This document shows positions 7,514 to 12,832 of a DNA stretch of 12,832 nucleotides, one piece after another. Position 1 is the first letter of the stretch. Each line of letters opens with the position of its first letter. Below the pieces are notes generated by a model. That model made no database searches. It had not been told where the DNA came from and saw nothing but the letters and a program-made list of their open reading frames with translations. Made by a program: the position numbers and the translations under genes. Source of the DNA: Alphaproteobacteria bacterium (GTDB lineage Bacteria > Pseudomonadota > Alphaproteobacteria > Rhizobiales > Aestuariivirgaceae); assembly GCA_020441605.1 (NCBI GenBank), contig JAGRLX010000371.1, positions 1 through 12,832 of the forward strand, in the 5' to 3' direction.

Positions 7514-8133
7514 GCCCCGACATCGGCGAACACCGCCTCGAACATCGCCGCGGTCAAAACGCCGGTGTTGGTGTTGTAGCGTGAGCAGTGATAGCTGTCG
7601 AAAAGCCGGAATTTGCCGAGATCATGCGCGGCACCATGGCGGAATGCGTGCGGCGCCTTGCGGTGCCCGAGAGCGGTGAGGGTTGCGTCATGGGCAATCC
7701 GTCCAAGTGCGACGATCGCCTTCAGATCTGGCAGGGCAGCGATCTGCGCGGCGAGGAAGGCGTTGCAGCAACGGATCTCCGAAGGGACGGGCTTGTTCTG
7801 TGGCGGCACGCAGCGCACCGCATTGGTTATCATGGCGCCGACGAGCGTCATTCCGTCATCGGGCCGTGCCCTGAACTCGCCGCGGGCGAAGCCGAATTTT
7901 AATAGCGTCCCGTACAGGAGATCGCCGGCAAAGTCGCCGGTGAAGGGCCTCCCGGTGCGATTGGCGCCCTGGACTCCGGGTGCCAGTCCGACGATGAGAA
8001 GGCGCGCCGTGCCGGTGCCGAATGAAGGAACCGGCGCATTGTGCCAATCAGGATGCGATTGACGCAGATCATGCCGGTAGGCGGCAAGCCGCGGGCACAG
8101 GCCGCAGTCCCGGCCGGGGTCGGTGAGCGCCAT
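7501..8133 (-). CDS. Family 5 uracil-DNA glycosylase (UdgB type, Fe-S)
   Basis: 210 residues from ATG 8133, four bases after the NYN gene stop. The frame runs open to 8298, but that part overlaps the NYN gene and is not UDG-like. Motif A is GLAPGVQGANRTGRPFTGD (about residues 49-67), matching the GLAP form of family 5 rather than GEAPG of family 4. Motif B is YHCSRYNTNTG with His182. Cys10 and Cys13 (CGLC), Cys108 and Cys122 or Cys123 are placed to ligate the 4Fe-4S cluster typical of families 4 and 5. The enzyme removes uracil, and in this family often hypoxanthine and other deaminated bases, from DNA to start base-excision repair. It is probably co-transcribed with the upstream NYN gene. 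Confidence 0.92.
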   Translation of the reverse strand: MALTDPGRDCGLCPRLAAYRHDLRQSHPDWHNAPVPSFGTGTARLLIVGLAPGVQGANRTGRPFTGDFAGDLLYGTLLKFGFARGEFRARPDDGMTLVGAMITNAVRCVPPQNKPVPSEIRCCNAFLAAQIAALPDLKAIVALGRIAHDATLTALGHRKAPHAFRHGAAHDLGKFRLFDSYHCSRYNTNTGVLTAAMFEAVFADVGAYLA

Positions 8134-8137
8134 CGAC

Positions 8138-8749
8138 TCAGATATCCGCGAAATCCTCGAAGCTCTCACGCGGGCCAGCACCTGGCGGATAGGTCCGTTC
8201 CCGTCGCGGCTCGCGCTGCACCGGATCGCGTCCGATCTCATCGCGAAGATCGGCCAATTCGATGAACTGGTCAGTTTGCCGGCGCAGATCATCGGCAATC
8301 ATCGGCGGTCGGGTGGTAAGCGTGGACACCACTGACACGCGGCGGCCCTTGGCCTGCACCGCGGCAACCAGCGACCGGAAATCGCCGTCGCCTGAAAACA
8401 GCACGATATGATCGAGGCTCTCGGCGAGCTGCATCACGTCGATGGCCAACTCGATATCCATGTTGCCCTTGATCTTGCGCCGGCCCATCGCATCGGTGAA
8501 TTCCTTGGCTGGCTTGGTCACCACCCGATAGCCATTGTAGTCAAGCCAGTCGATCAGCGGCTTGATTGGCGAGTATTCGGCATCGTCGAGGAGGGCGGTA
8601 TAGTAAAAGGCGCGGATCAGGCGCGCCCGGGCACGAAAGAATCCGAGAAGGCGCTTGTAGTCGATGTCGAAGCCGAGGGACTTCGCCGTGGCATAGAGAT
8701 TGGCCCCGTCGATGAAAAGTGCAACGCGTTCGTCCTTGTAAAAGTCCAT
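8138..8749 (-). CDS. NYN-domain (LabA/DUF88-like, PIN-fold) protein
   Basis: 203 residues from ATG 8749, with a GGAG about nine bases upstream. Residues about 7-165 form an NYN domain, a PIN-like fold usually acting as a metal-dependent ribonuclease. The acidic pocket is present: FIDGANLY with Asp14 and Asn17, KGNMDIELAIDVM with Asp98 and Asp104, and LFSGDGDF with Asp121 and Asp123. A basic, Arg/Pro/Glu-rich tail follows (about 170-203). All key acidic residues are kept, so nuclease activity is plausible, but the RNA target is unknown. The uracil-DNA glycosylase gene follows after four bases. The folK gene diverges from it across 85 bases. Confidence 0.9.
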   Translation of the reverse strand: MDFYKDERVALFIDGANLYATAKSLGFDIDYKRLLGFFRARARLIRAFYYTALLDDAEYSPIKPLIDWLDYNGYRVVTKPAKEFTDAMGRRKIKGNMDIELAIDVMQLAESLDHIVLFSGDGDFRSLVAAVQAKGRRVSVVSTLTTRPPMIADDLRRQTDQFIELADLRDEIGRDPVQREPRRERTYPPGAGPRESFEDFADI

Positions 8750-8767
8750 TCTTCAAATCTCCATTTC

Positions 8768-8796
8768 GAGTATGAGACGGGCATGAGTATGAGACG
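8768..8796. repeat. 12-base direct repeat in the NYN-folK divergent region
   Basis: GAGTATGAGACG occurs perfectly at 8768-8779 and 8785-8796, a period of 17 bases (not a whole number of helical turns). It lies midway between the divergent starts of the NYN gene (8749) and folK (8835). It could be a tandem binding site or a small duplication. No known operator is recognised. Confidence 0.55.
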
Positions 8797-8834
8797 TTTT
8801 TTATGCAGATGATCAAGATGGCTCAAGCGAAAAC

Positions 8835-9323
8835 ATGATCCTCGTCGCCCTTGGCAGTAATCAGAACGGGCCTTGGGGCACGCCGCGCGAAACCGTGACC
8901 AGGGCAATTGCCATGCTCGACCGCGATGGCTTCCACCTGATCGCCGCCTCCAGGCTCATTGAATCGCGGCCATTCGGAAAATTGAACCAGCCGCCGTTCG
9001 TCAATGCCGTGGCACGGGTCGTCTGCCATGCCCCTGCCGATGCCGTGATGCGCAAGTTGCACGCCATCGAACGGGCTGCCGGCCGCCGGCGCATCGAGCG
9101 TTGGGGGCCGCGCACGCTCGATCTCGACCTCCTCGACTACCATGGCAGGGTCACGAGGCCCGGGAGCCGGCTGCGATTGCCCCATCCGGGGATAGCCGAG
9201 CGCATCTTCGTGCTCAAGCCGATCGCCGAGATCGCGCCGCGATGGAAGCATCCGGTATCGCACCGCAGCGCATGTCAGCTTCTCCGGCATCTTGCTGCAG
9301 ACGGCGAGGGTGGCGAGATTTAG
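8835..9323 (+). CDS. folK: 6-hydroxymethyl-7,8-dihydropterin pyrophosphokinase
   Basis: 162 residues from ATG 8835; no convincing Shine-Dalgarno sequence is seen before it. FolK transfers pyrophosphate from ATP to the pterin in folate synthesis in the cytoplasm. Family marks: ALGSNQNGP at residues 5-13, the ESRPFG and QPPFVNAV pterin-pocket segments, and the HPPK signature WGPRTLDLDLLDY (about 90-102) with Asp96 and Asp98 for the two magnesium ions. PHP near residue 116 and FVLKPIAEIAP follow. Length is normal. folB and folP are not adjacent, and rpoZ, which often follows folK in alphaproteobacteria, is absent here. Its stop codon overlaps a CtrA-like site. Confidence 0.95.
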   Translation: MILVALGSNQNGPWGTPRETVTRAIAMLDRDGFHLIAASRLIESRPFGKLNQPPFVNAVARVVCHAPADAVMRKLHAIERAAGRRRIERWGPRTLDLDLLDYHGRVTRPGSRLRLPHPGIAERIFVLKPIAEIAPRWKHPVSHRSACQLLRHLAADGEGGEI

Positions 9324-9333
9324 CCGCCGTTAA
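9319..9333 (+). promoter_or_regulatory. Candidate CtrA-type site upstream of the L,D-transpeptidase gene
   Basis: TTTA-N7-TTAA at 9319-9333, followed by CC, matches the CtrA consensus TTAA-N7-TTAA at 7 of 8 positions. It lies about 60 bases before the preferred ATG (9393) and overlaps the folK stop. It is short and could be chance, but the same pattern recurs upstream of the next envelope gene. Confidence 0.35.
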
Positions 9334-9392
9334 CCAGCTTGGAGGATGCTTTGGCCCGGTGACGCCACGTTGGCGCCAAGGTGGGTATGCGT

Positions 9393-10010
9393 ATGAGTCT
9401 CAGGGTACCAGCCGCTGTCGCGGCAATGATTACATTTGCCATTGCTCCGGCCCAGGCCGGCAAGGTGAGTTTCTCCCCACAGGCATTTCAGGTTTTTGGT
9501 AACATCGACAGTGGCACCACGCGGCCGGCGCGCGCGCGGCTGTCGAGCCTGCCGGATGAATTGCGCAGCCGCACCATTAGCTTCGACACGGGGCTGGCGC
9601 CGGGCTCGATCATTGTCCGTACCGGCAAGCGCCGACTCTATTATGTGCTGCCCGACGGCAAGGCCATCGAGTACAAGGTTGGCGTCGGCAAGGAAGGCTT
9701 CACCTGGAGCGGCACCAACCGCATCTCGCGGAAGGCCGAGTGGCCCGACTGGCGTCCGCCGCGCGAAATGATCCTGCGCGAAGCCAAACGCGGCCGCAAG
9801 ATCCCGGCCTTCATGCCTGGCGGGCCCGACAACCCGCTGGGCGCACGCGCCCTCTATATCGGTGATACCGAGTTCCGCATCCATGGCACTACCCAACCCG
9901 GCAGCATCGGACGGGCCATGTCGTCGGGATGCATACGGATGATGAACGAAGAGGTGATCGACCTCTATGAGCGCGTCAAGGTCGGTGCCCTGGTCGTGGT
10001 CGAAGATTAG
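9393..10010 (+). CDS. L,D-transpeptidase (YkuD domain), exported
   Basis: 205 residues from ATG 9393, chosen because AAGGTGG (9378-9384) then lies eight bases upstream; ATG 9387 and GTG 9381 are alternatives. Residues 1 to about 22 form a signal peptide ending in APAQA. The YkuD domain spans about residues 70-205, starting with GSIIVRTGKRRLYYVLPDG. It ends in the catalytic motif HGTTQPGSIG...SSGCIRM, with His164 and the nucleophile Cys180. The enzyme acts in the periplasm, making 3-3 diaminopimelate crosslinks or attaching proteins to peptidoglycan. It lies between folK and an NlpD-like gene, and a CtrA-like site precedes it. Confidence 0.93.
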   Translation: MSLRVPAAVAAMITFAIAPAQAGKVSFSPQAFQVFGNIDSGTTRPARARLSSLPDELRSRTISFDTGLAPGSIIVRTGKRRLYYVLPDGKAIEYKVGVGKEGFTWSGTNRISRKAEWPDWRPPREMILREAKRGRKIPAFMPGGPDNPLGARALYIGDTEFRIHGTTQPGSIGRAMSSGCIRMMNEEVIDLYERVKVGALVVVED

Positions 10011-10037
10011 AAAAATGCCGCCGGCCGGCCAGTTCCG

Positions 10038-10053
10038 CTAACTCTCCCTTAAC
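10038..10053 (+). promoter_or_regulatory. Candidate CtrA-type site upstream of the NlpD-like gene
   Basis: CTAA-N7-TTAAC at 10038-10053 matches the CtrA consensus TTAA-N7-TTAAC at 8 of 9 positions, with correct spacing. It lies 46 bases before the preferred ATG (10100), in the 89-base gap after the L,D-transpeptidase gene. CtrA control of envelope and division genes is well known in alphaproteobacteria; binding here is inferred. Confidence 0.42.
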
Positions 10054-10099
10054 CTAAACAAGTCATTTTTTGCTCATCAGTTTGTTGCGGAGTTCGCGT

Positions 10100-11413
10100 A
10101 TGTCACTCAAAATTTCCCGTGCCATCAGACATCTATGTGAGCCGAAGCTCATCGTCTCCGTAACCGCTGCACTGATGCTGTCTGCCTGCTCAAATGCAAT
10201 GGAGCGCTTCGCCGAGAATCCCTCCGACGCCGATCCTGTCTATACGAACAGCGTCCCCAAGCAGAAGATCGCCGAACCCGAGTACTCGGACGAAGATGCT
10301 GTGACATCCAGGCCGCTCGCCAATGCTGCGCCGAAGCCGCCCACCTATAGCTACAATAACTCGCCCAAACGACCGATCTACAAGCAGCCGACCCCAGTTC
10401 AGCAGGTGCGCAACGTGGAGCCAGCGCCGCAGGTTGCCAGGGTGGAGACGCCGCACGCATCTCGTGGAGGCAGCGTCACGGTGGAGCCCGGCATGACGCT
10501 CTATTCAATCGCACGCGCCAACAACATGACGGTTGCATCGTTGGCCGCAGCCAACAATATCCGCCCGCCATACTCGGTCCGCACCGGCCAGGTGCTGCAC
10601 ATCCCCGGCGCAAGCCAGGCCGCACTCCCTGCGCGCGGCGCAAGATCCGAAGCGCGACCCGTGCTGGCGAGCACGGCCACCAAGGGAACGGCGCCGTCAA
10701 CCGATGGCGTGCATGAGGTAAGGAGCGGGGAGACTTTGTTCTCGCTCGGCCGCAAGTACAGCATTTCGCCCTATGCCATTGCCAAGGCTAATGGACTGCC
10801 GAACGATACCCAGCTGCATCTGGGCCAACGGGTGAAGATTCCCGGAGGCGCGGGCGATACGGCGGCAGTCGTTGCCCAGGCGCCCAAACTCACGGCGCCT
10901 AAGAAGCAGCCTGCCGAGGCCAATCCCGCGCCATCGACCGATGAGGTCGCCCAGGTACAGGAAATGCCAAAGCCGGAACCGCAACAGAAGCTCGCGGAAC
11001 TTCCGTCCACCGAAAGCACCGCCACAGGCATGCGCTGGCCGGTACGTGGCAAGGTCATCTCCAACTTCGGCTCGAAGCCCAATGGCCTGAAGAACGAGGG
11101 AATCAACATTGCAGTGCCGGAAGGCACCAGCATCCGCGCCGCCGAAGGTGGCGTGGTCGCCTACGCCGGCAACGAATTGAAGGGCTATGGCAATCTCGTG
11201 CTCATCCGTCACGAGGGCGGATTCGTGACCGCTTACGCCCACGCCAAGGAACTTTTCGTGAAGCGCGGCGATACCGTGAAACGTGGTGATGTGATCGCCA
11301 AGGCTGGACAGACCGGTTCGGTGTCGAGTCCTCAGCTTCACTTCGAGGTTCGCAAGGGCGCAACGGCCCTGGACCCTATCAAATATCTCTCCTCGGCCAC
11401 CGCGTCGAACTGA
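10100..11413 (+). CDS. nlpD: NlpD/DipM-like lipoprotein: two LysM domains and a degenerate LytM (M23) domain
   Basis: 437 residues from ATG 10100, with GGAG eight bases upstream; a TTG at 10070 is in frame but less likely. Residues 1-30 form a lipoprotein signal ending in the lipobox LSAC (Cys30). A Pro-rich linker follows, then LysM 1 (about 125-169) and LysM 2 (about 204-248), a second linker, and a LytM/M23 domain (about 311-430). The zinc site is broken: the usual H-x-x-x-D reads Asn332 and Asn336 in NEGINIA, and the first His of H-x-H is Gln412 in QLHFEVR, while His381 and His414 remain. This matches NlpD/EnvC-type activators of cell-wall amidases rather than active endopeptidases. Inference: a periplasmic activator of septal peptidoglycan splitting. 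An intrinsic terminator follows. Confidence 0.92.
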   Translation: MSLKISRAIRHLCEPKLIVSVTAALMLSACSNAMERFAENPSDADPVYTNSVPKQKIAEPEYSDEDAVTSRPLANAAPKPPTYSYNNSPKRPIYKQPTPVQQVRNVEPAPQVARVETPHASRGGSVTVEPGMTLYSIARANNMTVASLAAANNIRPPYSVRTGQVLHIPGASQAALPARGARSEARPVLASTATKGTAPSTDGVHEVRSGETLFSLGRKYSISPYAIAKANGLPNDTQLHLGQRVKIPGGAGDTAAVVAQAPKLTAPKKQPAEANPAPSTDEVAQVQEMPKPEPQQKLAELPSTESTATGMRWPVRGKVISNFGSKPNGLKNEGINIAVPEGTSIRAAEGGVVAYAGNELKGYGNLVLIRHEGGFVTAYAHAKELFVKRGDTVKRGDVIAKAGQTGSVSSPQLHFEVRKGATALDPIKYLSSATASN

Positions 11414-11446
11414 CCACACGCTTTCAACCGACCCCTGCAAGGGCGG

Positions 11447-11481
11447 GAGTCCGGACATCTTGTCCGGGCTCTTGCTTTTTT
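11447..11481 (+). terminator. Rho-independent terminator after the NlpD-like gene
   Basis: An 11-base-pair stem (11447-11457 with 11461-11471, one G-T pair) closes a three-base TCT loop and is followed by TTGCTTTTTT (11472-11481). It lies 34 bases after the NlpD-like stop and 37 bases before the GST start, so it should separate the two transcripts. Confidence 0.85.
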
Positions 11482-11517
11482 GGGTGATGGAGTCATGCTG
11501 GCCTGGTGGAGGTGACG

Positions 11518-12180
11518 ATGATCACAGTCTGGGGCCGGCGCAGTTCGATCAATGTCCAGAAGGTGCTGTGGGCACTGACCGAACTCGAAATTCCATTCAC
11601 CCGCGAAACCGTGGGTGGCAGCTTCGGCGGCAACCGCGATGCCGATTTCCTGCGGATGAATCCCAACGGACTTGTGCCGGTGATCCGCGACGGTGATGTG
11701 ACCATGTTCGAGTCGAACGCCATCGTGCGGTACCTCGCCGCGCGCTACGGCGATGGCGATCTCCGTCCGACCGAGCATCGCGCTCTCGCCATGGCCGAGC
11801 AATGGATGGAATGGCAGCAGACCACCTTTGCCAGCGCTGTCACCACCATGTTCTTCAATGCCGTTCGGCTTCCGGAAGACAAGCGCGATCCGGCGGCATT
11901 TAGTGCGGCTGCCGAAAATGCAGCCGCTGCGCTCAAGATTGCCGACCAGCATCTGGCCCGCCACGACTGGTTTGCGGGACATGGTTTCAGCTTTGGCGAA
12001 ATCGTGATGGGCTGCGCCCTGTGGCGCTATCTCGGCATCGATTGCGTGCGGCCCGACACGCCCCATCTCATGGGGTGGTTCGAGGCATTGCAGCAGCGCG
12101 AAGGATATCGCGACTGGGTGATGGTGCCGCGCGCCAGGACACCGGACGAGTGGACCAGCATCGAAAAGGAACTCGGCTGA
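11518..12180 (+). CDS. Glutathione S-transferase family protein
   Basis: 220 residues from ATG 11518, with GGAGGTG (11508-11514) upstream; an in-frame GTG at 11506 lies inside that region and is less likely. The N-terminal thioredoxin-fold domain (about 1-78) shows ITVWGRRSSINVQKV with a Ser candidate for activating glutathione (Ser9 or Ser10), NPNGLVPVI with the cis-Pro (Pro54), and the ESNAI glutathione-binding Glu65-Ser66. The helical C-terminal domain (about 85-210) contains FSFGEIVMGCALWRY, where the N-capping segment normally reads S-x-A-D; here it is FGEI. Function is glutathione conjugation or reduction of an unknown substrate in the cytoplasm. It is transcribed alone, after a terminator, and converges on the ATPase gene. 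Confidence 0.92.
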   Translation: MITVWGRRSSINVQKVLWALTELEIPFTRETVGGSFGGNRDADFLRMNPNGLVPVIRDGDVTMFESNAIVRYLAARYGDGDLRPTEHRALAMAEQWMEWQQTTFASAVTTMFFNAVRLPEDKRDPAAFSAAAENAAAALKIADQHLARHDWFAGHGFSFGEIVMGCALWRYLGIDCVRPDTPHLMGWFEALQQREGYRDWVMVPRARTPDEWTSIEKELG

Positions 12181-12195
12181 CGGGATTAGCGTCGC

Positions 12196-12832
12196 TCAGA
12201 TGATAGGCTGACCGAGCTGACCCGCGAGATCCTGAATATATTGCCAGGCGACACGGCCCGACCGGCTGCCACGCGTGGCCGACCAGGCGATCGCGCCGGT
12301 CCGAAGGTCGTCAGCCGTAACCTTGAGCTGGTAATGGGCGGCATATCCCGCCACCATGTCGAGAAATTCATCCTGCGAGCAATTGTGAAAGCCCAGCCAG
12401 AGACCGAAGCGATCTGACAAGGAGACCTTCTCCTGCACCGCTTCGGACGGATTGATCGCCGTGGAGCGTTCGTTCTCGATCATCTCGCGCGGCAGGAGGT
12501 GCCGCCGGTTTGAGGTCGCATAAAAGATCATGTTGGACGGCCGGCCCTCGATTCCGCCATCGAGTGCGGCCTTCAGTGACTTGTACGACGTATCCTCGGC
12601 GTCAAAGGAGAGATCGTCGCAGAAGACGATGAAGCGGTACTGTGCCTCCTGACGGATGATGGTCATCAGCGCCGGCAGGCTCTCGATATCCTCACGATGG
12701 ATCTCAACCAGCCGCAGGAGCCCACCGTGGCTGGTGTTCACCTCATGATGGGCCGCCTTCACCAGCGACGACTTGCCCATGCCGCGTGCGCCCCACAGAA
12801 GCGCATTATTGGCGGGCAGGCCCTTGGCGAAG
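12196..12832 (-). CDS. DUF815 AAA-type ATPase, C-terminal part (5' end outside window)
   Basis: The frame stays open to the window edge, so the start lies outside; 211 residues are visible ending at TGA 12198-12196. The ATG at 12780 is inside the Walker A loop and is not the start. Walker A is GARGMGKSS near the visible beginning, preceded by LPANNALLWG. Walker B is FIVFCDDLSFD, and a GIEGRPSNMIFYATSNRRHL segment carries the sensor-1-type Asn region. The C-terminal part YIQDLAGQLG is typical of the family. The biological role of DUF815 ATPases is poorly known. In the alphaproteobacteria I remember it lies near an M23/NlpD-type gene and yajC-secDF, so those may follow beyond the edge. It converges with the GST gene, 15 bases apart, with no obvious terminator. 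Confidence 0.9.
   Translation of the reverse strand, partial: FAKGLPANNALLWGARGMGKSSLVKAAHHEVNTSHGGLLRLVEIHREDIESLPALMTIIRQEAQYRFIVFCDDLSFDAEDTSYKSLKAALDGGIEGRPSNMIFYATSNRRHLLPREMIENERSTAINPSEAVQEKVSLSDRFGLWLGFHNCSQDEFLDMVAGYAAHYQLKVTADDLRTGAIAWSATRGSRSGRVAWQYIQDLAGQLGQPII

Noticed and set aside
8134..8298. N-terminal extension of the uracil-DNA glycosylase frame
   Set aside because: It overlaps the NYN gene and is not conserved-looking; ATG 8133 gives the normal family length with CGLC near the start.
9394..9402. TGAGTCTCA palindrome at the start of the L,D-transpeptidase gene, resembling part of the repeat at 8768-8796
   Set aside because: It is nine bases long, inside codons, and the likeness to the direct repeat is partial.
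10017..10030. GC palindrome (CCGGCCGG type) after the L,D-transpeptidase gene
   Set aside because: There is no loop and no adjoining T-run; the T-run at about 10064 is too far away for an intrinsic terminator.

Overview
The window is high-GC DNA, densely packed with genes on both strands. It looks like a chromosomal piece of an alphaproteobacterium, most likely Hyphomicrobiales, Rhodospirillales or a relative. This rests on protein character and gene order (lytic transglycosylase / dapA / smpB / family 5 uracil-DNA glycosylase / NYN protein / folK, and an NlpD-like peptidase homologue close to a DUF815 ATPase), both remembered as common in that class. Two CtrA-like sites (TTAA-N7-TTAA type) fit the same placement. 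I see no rRNA, tRNA, CRISPR, insertion sequence or prophage gene.

Layout. (1) 1-2405, plus strand: the 3' part of a repeat-rich surface protein (Ig-like repeats with polyproline linkers and an OmpA-type peptidoglycan-binding C-terminus), then a 41-residue single-pass membrane protein, then a membrane-anchored protein with a helix-hairpin-helix (H3TH-like) domain. The three are tightly spaced and probably co-transcribed. (2) 2442-5433, minus strand: a soluble lytic transglycosylase followed by an alpha/beta hydrolase. (3) 5618-7513, plus strand: dapA, smpB and a peroxiredoxin-fold protein that has lost the usual catalytic cysteines. (4) 7501-8749, minus strand: an NYN (LabA-like) nuclease-fold protein and a family 5 uracil-DNA glycosylase, converging on and overlapping the peroxiredoxin-like gene by 13 bases. 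(5) 8835-11413, plus strand: folK, an L,D-transpeptidase and an NlpD-like lipoprotein with two LysM domains and a degenerate LytM domain, ending at a strong intrinsic terminator. (6) 11518-12180, plus strand: a glutathione S-transferase. (7) 12196 to the end, minus strand: the C-terminal part of a DUF815 AAA-type ATPase.

A cell-envelope theme runs through the window. DapA makes the diaminopimelate/lysine precursor. The lytic transglycosylase cuts glycan strands, the L,D-transpeptidase makes 3-3 crosslinks or attaches proteins, the NlpD-like protein probably activates an amidase at division, and the OmpA-like protein should grip peptidoglycan. The most interesting points are the three-gene membrane cassette at the left edge with its tiny middle gene, the cysteine-depleted peroxiredoxin homologue, and CtrA-like boxes placed just upstream of both the L,D-transpeptidase and the NlpD-like gene. 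No complete, clearly new defence or mobile system is visible.
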